Shown here one piece after another: positions 55,700-64,000 of a DNA stretch of 64,000 bases. How positions within the stretch are numbered: position 1 is the stretch's first letter; each line of letters begins with the position of its first letter. The stretch lies in contig MAAE01000007.1 in NCBI GenBank assembly GCA_002162675.1, forward strand, positions 310,001-374,000. Direction: 5' to 3'. Source of the stretch: Colwellia sp. 39_35_sub15_T18. Its GTDB lineage: Bacteria > Pseudomonadota > Gammaproteobacteria > Enterobacterales > Alteromonadaceae. The notes below the pieces were generated by a model. The model had not been told where the DNA came from and did not search any database. It worked only from the letters and a program-made list of their open reading frames with translations. A program made the position numbers and the translations under genes.

Positions 55700-55720
55700 G
55701 CCTGGATAAAGATGCCAGGC
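55700..55720 (+). other. Hairpin just upstream of the chain-length gene
   Basis: GCCTGG, 9-base loop, CCAGGC; it ends 14 bases before the ATG at 55735 and just before the ribosome binding site (AGAGGTC). There is no T-run, so it is not a terminator. It might modulate translation, or be chance. Confidence 0.3.
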
Positions 55721-55734
55721 GTTAGAGGTCATGA

Positions 55735-57321
55735 ATGCAAGAAATACTCGAAGAGATAATTGATTATCTAAAAGGAATTTGGATAAAGCGTAGATATATC
55801 ATTATCTCTACATGGCTTATCTGCCCAGTTGGCTGGTATTTTGTCGCGGCAATGCCCGATGTTTACAAATCAGATGCACGAGTTTACGTTGATACCCAAT
55901 CATTATTACGCCCTTTATTACGTGGTTTAACGGTTGAAACTAACCCCGACACCCAAATTCGTTTAATGGTAAAAACCTTATTAAGTCGTCCTAATCTAGA
56001 GCGTATTTCACGCATGACTGACTTAGATGTACAAGCTACGAACACCGAGCAGTACGAAGCCATTATAAAAAGACTAAAAGAAAACATTAAAATATCCAGC
56101 GCTGGACGAGAAAATATTTATACGCTAGCCATTGAAGATAAAGATCCTGAAATGGCGAAAAGCATTGTGCAGTCCGCGCTAACGGTATTTATCGAAAATA
56201 CCCTTGGCGAAACTCGCAGTGATTCCGACAGCGCACAAAAATTTTTAAATACACAGCTCAAAGAATATGAAAACCGCCTCAGTGCCGCAGAGTCTCGTTT
56301 AACAGACTTTAAACAAAAATACAGTGGTGTTTTACCGGACCAATCAGGCGGCTTTTATAACAAACTTAGCTCGACCAAAGAAAAGTTAAAGGCTATTGAG
56401 CTTGAATTACTAGAAAATAAAACTAAGCTAAAATCCGCTAAAGAGCAATTAACTCAAAGCATTGCTAGTAGTTCTGCTGGTGAAAACAAAATTAAAAATG
56501 ACAGTTCAATTCAAACGACTTACGATGCTCGCATCTCGGATTTAGAAGCTCAATTTGATGGCTTAACATTGCGCTATACCGATAAACACCCAGATGTTAT
56601 CGAGGTTACTCGCAGCTTAGAACATTTAAATAAACAACGCAGTACTGAAATAGAGAATTATCTTGCCGCGACAAAAGACGGTGGCACTAATTACAACTCG
56701 CTTAATAAAAACCCTGTCATACAAGAAGTACAGATTCAAGTTAACCAGTTGGAAAATTTAATTGCCTCACTCAATGTACGTGCTCACGACTATCGCCAAC
56801 GAGTACAAGATCTTGAAAGTAAAATACATACTTTACCTGAAATAGAAGCGGAATTAGTCGCCCTTAATCGTGGTTATGAAATAACTAAATCCAAATATGA
56901 AGATTTACTTGCCCGTAAAGAAACCGCGCAATTAGCGCAACAGGCCGATGAAACCACGGATAAGATTCAGTTTCGTGTGATCGATCCACCAAGAGCAGCC
57001 ACCAAACCATCCGGTCCGGCTCGGTTTGTTTTCTTTGGCATAGTAACTATATTAGGCGTTGGTGTTGGTGTTGGCTTATCTCTCCTTATGAGCCAATTAA
57101 CGCCAGTTGCTACTTCAACAACCCAGTTAAACAAAGCAACAGGTGTTCCTATATTTGGTGTAGTCTCTGCCAACCAAAACTTAGGCCTACAAAAGTGGCA
57201 TAAAAGAAAAACACTAATTTTTGTTGGCTCCAACTTATTATTACTTGGTCTATTGATGATGTTTATGAGTTATTTTTTATTTGCTGATGCTATCCAAGCA
57301 CCATTGAAAAGGATATTTTAA
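55735..57321 (+). CDS. XrtA system polysaccharide chain-length determinant (Wzz-like)
   Basis: 528 aa. The first membrane helix is at ~20-42, then a Wzz N-terminal motif (Y-K-S-D-A-R-V-Y-V-D-T-Q-S-L-L). A long coiled-coil region runs over residues ~160-400, and two C-terminal membrane helices lie at ~425-445 and ~500-520. A P-x-x-P-like segment (D-P-P-R-A-A-T-K-P-S-G-P) stands before the second helix. It is the inner-membrane co-polymerase that works with the kinase encoded next (TIGR03007). AGAGGTC lies before the ATG. Confidence 0.92.
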   Translation: MQEILEEIIDYLKGIWIKRRYIIISTWLICPVGWYFVAAMPDVYKSDARVYVDTQSLLRPLLRGLTVETNPDTQIRLMVKTLLSRPNLERISRMTDLDVQATNTEQYEAIIKRLKENIKISSAGRENIYTLAIEDKDPEMAKSIVQSALTVFIENTLGETRSDSDSAQKFLNTQLKEYENRLSAAESRLTDFKQKYSGVLPDQSGGFYNKLSSTKEKLKAIELELLENKTKLKSAKEQLTQSIASSSAGENKIKNDSSIQTTYDARISDLEAQFDGLTLRYTDKHPDVIEVTRSLEHLNKQRSTEIENYLAATKDGGTNYNSLNKNPVIQEVQIQVNQLENLIASLNVRAHDYRQRVQDLESKIHTLPEIEAELVALNRGYEITKSKYEDLLARKETAQLAQQADETTDKIQFRVIDPPRAATKPSGPARFVFFGIVTILGVGVGVGLSLLMSQLTPVATSTTQLNKATGVPIFGVVSANQNLGLQKWHKRKTLIFVGSNLLLLGLLMMFMSYFLFADAIQAPLKRIF

Positions 57322-57324
57322 GCT

Positions 57325-58236
57325 GTGAGTACTATTGAAAAAGCATTAGCTAAACAAAAAGAAGCGACACAAAAAAAGCAGGCTGAGTCTACTGTTATAT
57401 CGACAACGAGTGAACAAAAGCTTAGCTCTCAAAATAGCCTCACTGCCAAGGCAACAAACACTAAAACGGTGAGTATTGACGCTGAACAGACAAATAAAAG
57501 TGAAATTACTCTCAATGGTGAACGACTCACTGAGCGCGGCTTTATTTATAGCTCTGACAGTGCTCATCACATTCAAGAAGAGTTTCGTCATATAAAGCGT
57601 AAACTACTCAACAATGCATTCGGACCAGCATCAAAAACCTTAAAGCATAGCAATTTGATCATGGTTAGTAGCTCTAACCCTAATGAAGGAAAAACCTTTA
57701 TTTCTATTAATTTAGCGCTAAGCATCGCCCTTGAGCAAGATAAAACCGTACTTTTAGTCGATGCCGATGTACTGAGACCAAGTTTGCATAGAGAGTTAGA
57801 GTTTGAAAGCAAACAAGGCTTGCTTGAATATTTATTGGCTGAAGTCGATTCATTAAGCGAGGTTATTTACAACACCAACATTCCAAATCTTAAGCTCATT
57901 CCGGCAGGTAAACCTCACCACTTAACCAATGAGTTATTGGCGAGCGAACGTATGGTAGAGTTAGCGCAGGAGTTAGCAGTACGCTACTCTGACCGTTTAG
58001 TTATTTTTGACTGCCCACCAATTCTTGGTGTTACTGAAACACCGGTATTATCAGATTTAGTCGGCCAAGCGGTCGTTGTTGTTGAAGAATCTAGAACAAA
58101 AATAGATGACGTAAAACGTGCGGTATCACAACTCAATGAAGATATTGCCATTGGCTGCGTCATGAATAAGACGATAAGATCGAAAAAGGATGTGTATGGC
58201 TATTATGGCTACGGGTATGGCAAAAAACATCAATAA
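57325..58236 (+). CDS. XrtA-associated tyrosine autokinase (BY-kinase)
   Basis: 303 aa, GTG start just after the Wzz stop. The Walker A variant is S-S-N-P-N-E-G-K-T-F, Walker A' is V-L-L-V-D-A-D-V-L-R-P, and Walker B is V-I-F-D-C-P-P. The C-terminal tail is a tyrosine cluster (Y-G-Y-Y-G-Y-G-Y-G), where BY-kinases autophosphorylate. It pairs with the Wzz-like protein to control polymer length. The tail codons overlap the start of the next gene by 41 bases in another frame. Family TIGR03018. Confidence 0.92.
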   Translation: MSTIEKALAKQKEATQKKQAESTVISTTSEQKLSSQNSLTAKATNTKTVSIDAEQTNKSEITLNGERLTERGFIYSSDSAHHIQEEFRHIKRKLLNNAFGPASKTLKHSNLIMVSSSNPNEGKTFISINLALSIALEQDKTVLLVDADVLRPSLHRELEFESKQGLLEYLLAEVDSLSEVIYNTNIPNLKLIPAGKPHHLTNELLASERMVELAQELAVRYSDRLVIFDCPPILGVTETPVLSDLVGQAVVVVEESRTKIDDVKRAVSQLNEDIAIGCVMNKTIRSKKDVYGYYGYGYGKKHQ

Positions 58237-59800
58237 AAACTCGCTTAATAGGTTTAGTGTACTCATACCTTTAACGTTAGCGTCGAATATTGCTTTCGCA
58301 GGTGAGTGGACATTGGGCACTGATTTAGGCCTAACCGAAACGTATAGTAATAATGTTGAATTAACGCCTGTTAATCATCAATCTAGTGTCGTTAGCCAGC
58401 TGAGCGCTGGCTTTGATGCAAAATTTACATCACGAGAAGTCGACTTTTCTTTTTCAGGCACTGAAACTTATGCGGCCTATAGTCACAACAGCGATTTAAA
58501 TGACGATTACCAAACCGCCAAGGTTGATGGTTTGTTTTCTTTATGGCGCGATGGCCCAAAATTTATCGCTACATCACGCATTACTAATATAAGCCAAAAT
58601 AATAGCAATAACTCACTAGCCGATTTAGTGTCTGGCGATACCGTACAACAAAGAGCTCATAGCGCTGGTTTTCAGTATCAAACGGCCAATAGTAGTCATA
58701 ATTTTAATAGTAGTATCATTTATAGCTTAACAGAAACTGAAGACAATATTGGCGAGAACAATGGCTATACCGCCAACATTAATAGTGAAAATGGGAATGC
58801 CGCTCGCCATGTTTTTTGGCAATTAACGGGTCAATATAGCGACCGAGAAAATACTACTTCTACAGGGACTAATTACAATATTGAGGCACAAATTGGCGCG
58901 ATAACGTCATTCAAACTCAACCCTTTCTTGCGTTTTTATGATGAAGATATTTCTGGCACCTCTTTTAGTGGCAATCAAACCACAACCAGTTCATGGGGGC
59001 CAGGTATTCGCTGGCAGGCCTCTAACCATTTTTATATTGATGTTTCTTATAACTATGTTGAAGATAAAACCGCTAGTGATGATTACGTTGCCGCTAATAT
59101 CAATTGGCAGCCATCACAGCGCACCTCCCTCGTTGTCGGTTATAATAAACGCTTTTTTGGTGACTCCTATAACCTTGATTTTTCTCATCGTAGCAAGCGT
59201 TTAACCAATAAAATTTCTTACCATGAAACCGTAGAAATTTATGATCGTGATAGTTTTCAAGAAGTGGGGTTAGGTGAATTTTGGTGCCCCGTTGGCGGAC
59301 CATTTGATGCAAACTCGTGTTTTCCTTCATCGCAACCACCCAGTGACACAACAGGCTTTATTTTAGTGCCCTTAACCGGTTTAGAACCCGTAGAAAACAA
59401 CGAGTTTAGCGTAAATAAACGTTTGGCTTGGAATTCTACCTTGGCACTATCTAGAACGACCTTTGCTTTTGATATTGCCACTAGAGAACGTGAAAGCCTA
59501 AGCACAGGTATAATTGATGATAATATTGATGTCAGCTTATCCGCTACGCGCACATTAAGTCCACGCAGTAGTTTGAGATTATTAACTAGCTATCGAGAAG
59601 CTATTTTCGACAAAAATTTCACCCCGACTAACCCTAGACAAAAAGATACTTATAAAACGGTATCAACGACTTATAATAGAGGCTTAGCGTCATCTTTATC
59701 TGCCAATTTTACCTTACAATATCTTGAGCGAGACTCGAGCCAAGCAACATTAACCTACGACGAAGTTCGCGCCTACATTAATATTACAAAAGATTTTTAG
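58196..59800 (+). CDS. PEP-CTERM system-associated outer-membrane beta-barrel protein (TIGR03016-like)
   Basis: 534 aa from the ATG at 58196, chosen because AAAAAGGA ends 6 bases before it. It has a signal peptide with cleavage near A-F-A-G-E. The mature part has alternating hydrophobic/polar strands rich in aromatic and Asn/Ser residues and ends in a strand with terminal Phe (I-T-K-D-F), typical of outer-membrane barrels. It belongs to the exosortase-associated hypothetical protein family. It may be the outer-membrane export pore that the short Wza-like lipoprotein lacks. Confidence 0.85.
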   Translation: MAIMATGMAKNINKNSLNRFSVLIPLTLASNIAFAGEWTLGTDLGLTETYSNNVELTPVNHQSSVVSQLSAGFDAKFTSREVDFSFSGTETYAAYSHNSDLNDDYQTAKVDGLFSLWRDGPKFIATSRITNISQNNSNNSLADLVSGDTVQQRAHSAGFQYQTANSSHNFNSSIIYSLTETEDNIGENNGYTANINSENGNAARHVFWQLTGQYSDRENTTSTGTNYNIEAQIGAITSFKLNPFLRFYDEDISGTSFSGNQTTTSSWGPGIRWQASNHFYIDVSYNYVEDKTASDDYVAANINWQPSQRTSLVVGYNKRFFGDSYNLDFSHRSKRLTNKISYHETVEIYDRDSFQEVGLGEFWCPVGGPFDANSCFPSSQPPSDTTGFILVPLTGLEPVENNEFSVNKRLAWNSTLALSRTTFAFDIATRERESLSTGIIDDNIDVSLSATRTLSPRSSLRLLTSYREAIFDKNFTPTNPRQKDTYKTVSTTYNRGLASSLSANFTLQYLERDSSQATLTYDEVRAYINITKDF

Positions 59801-59801
59801 C

Positions 59802-60839
59802 ATGTACGAAAGTTACTACGGTTTTACCGAACGCCCTTTTCAATTAAGCCCTGATCCTCGATTTTTCTTTGCCACTAACCATCACCAACGCGCGCTCTCA
59901 TATTTGCAATATGGTTTAGATCAAGGGGAAGGTTTTATTGTCATTACCGGCCCTATCGGCACAGGTAAAACCACCATTGCCCGTAATTTATTATCAACTA
60001 TTGGTGATGAAAATATTATTGCAGCCCAATTGGTCACCACCAAATTATCTCCTGATGAATTATTAGAGTTAATTGCCGCCGAATTTAAAATCCCTTTACA
60101 AGGTAACAGCAAATCCGAAGTGCTACGAGCCATTGAAAAATTTTTAATTCAATTACATCAACAAGGTAAAAGAGCTTTATTATTAGTTGATGAAGCACAA
60201 AACTTACCGATAGAAACAGTTGAAGAATTACGCATGCTGTCTAATTTCCAACTGGACGACAAACCGCTTATTCAAAGTTTTTTACTCGGTCAGGAAGAAT
60301 TGAAAGACATTATTCAAGCCCCTAATATGGAGCAATTTAGACAACGAATTATCGCTTCAGCGCATTTGAAACCATTAAGTGTTGAAGAAGTAAAAAGTTA
60401 CATCAATCATCGCTTACAGCAAGCAAGTTATGAAAAAGAACCGTTATTTTCTGATGATGCCTTAGAGTTGATTCACAAAAAAACCTTAGGTGTCCCGCGT
60501 AAAATTAATATTTTTGTCGACCGTTTATTATTGTTTGGCTTTCTAGAAGAACTCAGCAGTTTTGGCATAGATGCCATCAATGACGTTGCAGAAGAAATGT
60601 CTGCTGAGCTCACAGGCTCTCTCAACAACAAAAAGCTTGAGAATACCGAAAATAGTCAACCTCTTGTCGTTAACTCACCCGAAAATGTTGAGAACATCAA
60701 AGAGGTTTTACGTGAAGTTGAAGAAATTTTAGAGTCATCCATTAAACAAAAAATAAAAATGGCACGTTATGTTGATAAACTGCTCAAGCAAAAGAATCGA
60801 GAATACGCTCAGAAACAAGTAAAAAGTGAGGCTGAATAG
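59802..60839 (+). CDS. XrtA/PEP-CTERM system-associated ATPase (ExeA/GspA-like)
   Basis: 345 aa. Starts M-Y-E-S-Y-Y-G-F-T-E-R-P-F-Q-L-S-P-D-P, the ExeA-like opening. Walker A G-P-I-G-T-G-K-T is at 50-57 and Walker B L-L-L-V-D-E-A-Q is near 122-130. The C-terminal ~80 residues are Glu/Lys-rich and helical. It belongs to the AAA secretion ATPase family seen in XrtA loci (TIGR03015). It lies 1 base after the barrel gene's stop. A role in assembly or export energetics is inferred. Confidence 0.9.
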   Translation: MYESYYGFTERPFQLSPDPRFFFATNHHQRALSYLQYGLDQGEGFIVITGPIGTGKTTIARNLLSTIGDENIIAAQLVTTKLSPDELLELIAAEFKIPLQGNSKSEVLRAIEKFLIQLHQQGKRALLLVDEAQNLPIETVEELRMLSNFQLDDKPLIQSFLLGQEELKDIIQAPNMEQFRQRIIASAHLKPLSVEEVKSYINHRLQQASYEKEPLFSDDALELIHKKTLGVPRKINIFVDRLLLFGFLEELSSFGIDAINDVAEEMSAELTGSLNNKKLENTENSQPLVVNSPENVENIKEVLREVEEILESSIKQKIKMARYVDKLLKQKNREYAQKQVKSEAE

Positions 60840-60889
60840 CACTACAGATTTCACTAGCCTCGAAATGTCTTGTCCTGAATACATATAGA

Positions 60890-60916
60890 TGCTTAGCTTT
60901 GCTCTGGAACTAAGCA
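60890..60916. terminator. Possible weak hairpin between convergent operons
   Basis: TGCTTAG, 13-base spacer, CTAAGCA in the 100-base gap between the ATPase gene and prsR. The stem is perfect but short and no T-run follows, so a terminator role is uncertain. Confidence 0.25.
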
Positions 60917-60939
60917 GCTTAATGGCAATTTATAACAGG

Positions 60940-62289
60940 TTAAATATTAATACGGATGCCATATTTTTCAATTAACGAATACAGTGTTGGTCGAGTAATG
61001 CCTAATAATTCTGCAGTTTTCGACATATTGCCCTCAGTCAACGCATAAGCTTTTTGTATGGCAATAGTTTCAGCATTTTCTCGAACTGTCCGTAAGTTTA
61101 GAGACAATTCATACTCCGCATTTTCTTGATCAAAAAAGCCTAAATCAAAAGCGGTAACTTGTGTACCCGTTGTCATGATGACCGAAGACTTTACCTTGTT
61201 CTGCAACTCACGAATGTTACCTGGCCATCGATGAGTTTTTAAGGCCTGCAAGCCATCGTCTGAAAATGATTTAACATTACGCTTATATTCGGCCGCATAT
61301 TGTTGCAAAAAGAAGTTAGCCAAAATCAGCACATCTTCATCGCGATCTCTCAATGGTGGAATATTCAAGGTTATTTCGGTAATACGATAAAATAAATCTT
61401 CACGAAATTCTTTGTTGGCAACCATTTCTTCCAGGTTTTGATTAGTCGCACAAACCACACGTACATCAACAGCAATTTCTTGGCGGCCACCAAGGCGTTC
61501 AATGACTTTCTCTTGTAAAAATCGCAATAATTTAGCTTGCAAGCTAAAGGGCATATCACCAATTTCATCAAGAAATAAAGTACCGCCTTGAGCACACTCT
61601 ATTTTACCCATGGTGGTTTTATGAGCCCCGGTAAACGCGCCTTTTTCAAAACCAAACAACTCGCTTTCTAATAGCGTTTCTGGAATAGAGGCACAGTTAA
61701 TGGCAATAAAAGGTTTGTCGGCGCGATTACTAACTTTATGAACGGCTTTGGCGGTGACTTCTTTACCTGTACCACTTTCACCTAGTAATAAGGTTGTGAT
61801 TTCAGTGGGGGCAATACGCTGTACCATGGCTCGTAATCGATCAATACTCTCACTACTACCAATAATGCCAGAATCAGAGCCGGCTACAGACTTCATAGCA
61901 CGATTATCTGTCTCTATATTAGCTAAGCTAAAGGCACGAGAAACAATAACATTAATAACATCGGCATCAACAGGCTTTTGATAAAAATCATAAGCGCCCA
62001 TCTCTATGGCTTTTAGCGCATTAGTTCTATCATCATTACCAGTAATAACAATGACTTTGGTGTGCGGTGCAATGGTTAAAATTTCTTTTAATGCCGCTAA
62101 GCCTTCGGTTGCATTTGCTTCATCTGGCGGTAAACCTAGATCTAAAGTAACAACTTTCGACTCATGACGACGTACCGCAGCAATAGCACTTGCTCTGGTA
62201 TCGGCCAACACCACATCATAATCAGACAAACTCCACTTTAGTTGTTTTTGTATACCTGGATCGTCATCTACAATTAATAATTTTTCCAT
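60940..62289 (-). CDS. prsR: PEP-CTERM-box response regulator transcription factor PrsR (sigma-54 activator)
   Basis: 449 aa. It has a receiver domain (acidic D8-D10, phosphoacceptor Asp50, Lys105 in Y-Q-K-P) and an AAA+ sigma-54 interaction domain with Walker A G-E-S-G-T-G-K-E at 170-177, GAFTGA at 217-222 and L-F-L-D-E-I-G-D. A Fis-type helix-turn-helix at the C-terminus contains N-M-S-K-T-A-E-L-L-G-I. All functional motifs are intact, so it should activate RpoN promoters when phosphorylated by PrsK. It lies 34 bases after prsK. The promoter at 9411 is a likely target. Confidence 0.94.
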   Translation of the reverse strand: MEKLLIVDDDPGIQKQLKWSLSDYDVVLADTRASAIAAVRRHESKVVTLDLGLPPDEANATEGLAALKEILTIAPHTKVIVITGNDDRTNALKAIEMGAYDFYQKPVDADVINVIVSRAFSLANIETDNRAMKSVAGSDSGIIGSSESIDRLRAMVQRIAPTEITTLLLGESGTGKEVTAKAVHKVSNRADKPFIAINCASIPETLLESELFGFEKGAFTGAHKTTMGKIECAQGGTLFLDEIGDMPFSLQAKLLRFLQEKVIERLGGRQEIAVDVRVVCATNQNLEEMVANKEFREDLFYRITEITLNIPPLRDRDEDVLILANFFLQQYAAEYKRNVKSFSDDGLQALKTHRWPGNIRELQNKVKSSVIMTTGTQVTAFDLGFFDQENAEYELSLNLRTVRENAETIAIQKAYALTEGNMSKTAELLGITRPTLYSLIEKYGIRINI

Positions 62290-62323
62290 AGCTAAGCTAC
62301 ATCCTTTTTAATTCAAACACGCT

Positions 62324-64000
62324 CTACTCACTCGGAATAGTTAGATGAAAAATACTACCTTCATCTTCAAAACTGGTTACTTGCATGGCACCACCAGCAC
62401 TTTCAATAAACTGCTTAGCCTCATAAACCCCAATGCCCATACCTGCGTTACCCTTAGTAGTATCAAAAGGTTTGAACAAGCGGTTTTTGATAAAGTCATC
62501 TGACATGCCACAACCATTATCCAACACAGCTATATGCAAATTATTAGCAATAAGCTCTGCTCTTATTTTTACCCAACCATCGTCTGCAGTCGCCTCTTGG
62601 GCATTTTGCACCAAGTGATTCAGTACAGAATAAAAGGTTTCTTGATCAATAACAATTTCAATTTCTACTGACACCTCAAGAGTTACCTGAGGAGAGGCAA
62701 CATTACGCTGTTGAGCCACTTGTGCCATCAACTGGTTAATACTGACACATTTTTTATTAGACTCGGCAACTTGTTTATTACGCAATTGGTTTAGTACTTT
62801 ATCAAGCCTTTCTGTGGCGGAATCTATGGTTTCAAAAACATCATCAATAAAGGCTGGATTATCGCGATGCCGCTTAGCATTGGCATTAATGAGTCCTAAC
62901 TGTGCTTGCACATTTTTCAAGTCATGAACGAGAAATGCTGACATGCGATGAAAAGCGTCAAATTGTTTTGACTCCGCTAATCTGTCATTGGCTTCATTCA
63001 ATGACATGTAGTTACTCAACTGTTTTGAAATAGCGAACAATAAATCTCTATCCTCCCAATTTAACAAGCTACGCCCTTTCGGCAGAGCGAGCAGAAAAAA
63101 ACCAAAAACATGTTCATTTTTAAAAATTGGAATAATAATATCTATGCGTTGTGAGCGACAAAACTCTATGTCTAAGGCTAATTCAGGATAGCTACTCTCT
63201 ATGCTCGCATACTCACGAACATCAATAATCCAGCCATGTTGCTGACAATACTGATCTACCGCTGACAAATGATGTAACTGGCTGTTTTCAATATCTAAGT
63301 CTTGCTGATATAAAAGTTTATAGGTACCCATTGATGCTTTACTTATCAAGGCTCCTTGCTCAATATTGAGTGTCGAGCAAATAATCTGTGTCGCAGCTTG
63401 ATAATAATTATCGCTCTTCGAATTACTGAGTTGGTCAATAGACTTCAACCACTCAAGACGATAATCATATTTATTAGCAAAGAAATGTTTAGTGATAAAT
63501 ACTTTCACTTCTCTACGCAACTTTTCGGTCACCAACAAGGCAGCTAAGACAGTGCCTCCCAAAATTACAAAAGCAATGCTAACAACATCGCCCCAAGCAC
63601 CACCAAAATAATTAATAACATAACCGGCAAGAGCCAAAAGCAATAAATACAAGCCAGAAATCATTAACATGGAGCTATAAAAAACTACGTCACGGGACAC
63701 AAAAACATTCACTGACCAATTTTTAATACGGCGTGTACTAACTAAAATTAACGGCATACCAACGGCAGCGATAAAGCCCCGTGCGTACCAGTAACTAAAA
63801 TCTAACTGATTTATCATCGCTGCTTGAGCAAAAAGGACAAAATCGAAAACCGTCGTCATGCCTAAAGCAATAATCAATGACCATAAAGCCCACTTTACCT
63901 TAACATCAGCATTTCGATATAACTGCTCAAGCAGTACCATCAACCATAAATTTAGTAATAAAAATAAAGAAAATAAATACTTGGCGCCATTCGGTTGCGA
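62324..64000 (-). CDS. prsK: PEP-CTERM system sensor histidine kinase PrsK (gene start beyond window)
   Basis: At least 558 codons are visible, and the frame stays open to the window edge (base 64000) with hydrophobic residues, so the N-terminus is missing. Visible parts are several membrane helices (up to about residue 165 of the visible chain), a GAF-like region in the middle, and a HisKA-like phosphoacceptor H in F-L-V-H-D-L-K-N. The HATPase domain has N-H-L-V-Q-N-A-Q-E-A, D-N-G-C-G-M-S and G-M-G-I-G-V-Y. This is the PrsK type (TIGR02916) that pairs with PrsR. The stimulus is unknown. Confidence 0.92.
   Translation of the reverse strand, partial: SQPNGAKYLFSLFLLLNLWLMVLLEQLYRNADVKVKWALWSLIIALGMTTVFDFVLFAQAAMINQLDFSYWYARGFIAAVGMPLILVSTRRIKNWSVNVFVSRDVVFYSSMLMISGLYLLLLALAGYVINYFGGAWGDVVSIAFVILGGTVLAALLVTEKLRREVKVFITKHFFANKYDYRLEWLKSIDQLSNSKSDNYYQAATQIICSTLNIEQGALISKASMGTYKLLYQQDLDIENSQLHHLSAVDQYCQQHGWIIDVREYASIESSYPELALDIEFCRSQRIDIIIPIFKNEHVFGFFLLALPKGRSLLNWEDRDLLFAISKQLSNYMSLNEANDRLAESKQFDAFHRMSAFLVHDLKNVQAQLGLINANAKRHRDNPAFIDDVFETIDSATERLDKVLNQLRNKQVAESNKKCVSINQLMAQVAQQRNVASPQVTLEVSVEIEIVIDQETFYSVLNHLVQNAQEATADDGWVKIRAELIANNLHIAVLDNGCGMSDDFIKNRLFKPFDTTKGNAGMGIGVYEAKQFIESAGGAMQVTSFEDEGSIFHLTIPSE

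Noticed and set aside
62384-62400. TGGCAC-like match resembling a -24 element
   Set aside because: It lies inside prsK codons and lacks the GC at the right spacing.
1-64000. CRISPR arrays, tRNA/rRNA genes, insertion sequences or prophage genes
   Set aside because: No regularly spaced repeats, no tRNA cloverleaf-like sequence and no transposase, integrase or phage protein could be recognised.

Overview
This 64 kb window is AT-rich and gene-dense. It reads as the exopolysaccharide/exosortase A (XrtA, PEP-CTERM) locus of a marine gammaproteobacterium, most likely a Colwelliaceae member (Colwellia/Thalassotalea-like). That guess rests on the envC-yibQ gene pair at the left edge, the complete EpsH1-type exosortase gene set, the low GC and the abundance of sulfotransferases. 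No tRNA, rRNA, CRISPR array, insertion sequence or phage gene was seen.

Layout. (1) 1-3222: housekeeping edge with the 3' end of envC, a YibQ-type deacetylase, a secreted trypsin-like protease and a patatin. (2) 3355-9191, + strand: acyl-CoA ligase, PLP decarboxylase, LuxI-like acyltransferase, ThiF-type adenylyltransferase and a nitroreductase-like protein. These look like a small-molecule or acyl-modification pathway tied to XrtA. (3) 9411-10298: one PEP-CTERM protein gene behind a clear sigma-54 (-24/-12) promoter and followed by a terminator. (4) 10572-28080, - strand: two tandem PrsT TPR lipoproteins, a fused WecB-WecC enzyme (UDP-ManNAcA), ManB/ManC (GDP-mannose), two XrtA-associated hydrolases, an acyl carrier protein, a FemAB/GNAT-like protein, GalU, a UDP-glucuronate 4-epimerase-like enzyme and UDP-glucose dehydrogenase. 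(5) 28280-30826, + strand: a large secreted protein resembling the PcRGLX/YetA (PL26-like) family. (6) 30818-45437, - strand: a variable block with two membrane-anchored beta-helix proteins, a degenerate asparagine-synthetase-like protein, a Wzx flippase, three sulfotransferases, glycosyltransferases, a NodB deacetylase, the exosortase-associated O-antigen-ligase-like protein and a 29-codon membrane microprotein. (7) 45434-54598, - strand: conserved XrtA core with amidotransferase, two EpsH1-associated sugar transferases, exosortase A fused to EpsI, FemAB, deacetylase and the priming glycosyltransferase. (8) 54932-60839, + strand: Wza-like export lipoprotein, Wzz-like chain-length protein, tyrosine autokinase, beta-barrel protein and ExeA-like ATPase. 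(9) 60940-64000, - strand: PrsR and PrsK, the sigma-54-dependent two-component system.

How it fits together. Nucleotide-sugar enzymes supply UDP-ManNAcA, UDP-GlcA/GalA and GDP-Man. The EpsB-type transferase primes the lipid carrier, glycosyltransferases build the repeat unit, Wzx flips it, and an O-ligase-like polymerase together with Wzz/BY-kinase and Wza export it. Sulfotransferases, deacetylases, an amidotransferase and beta-helix proteins probably decorate or trim it. PrsK/PrsR sits at one end of the locus and a sigma-54 promoter in front of the PEP-CTERM gene at the other. This suggests that cargo expression is coupled to polymer production through PrsR and RpoN.
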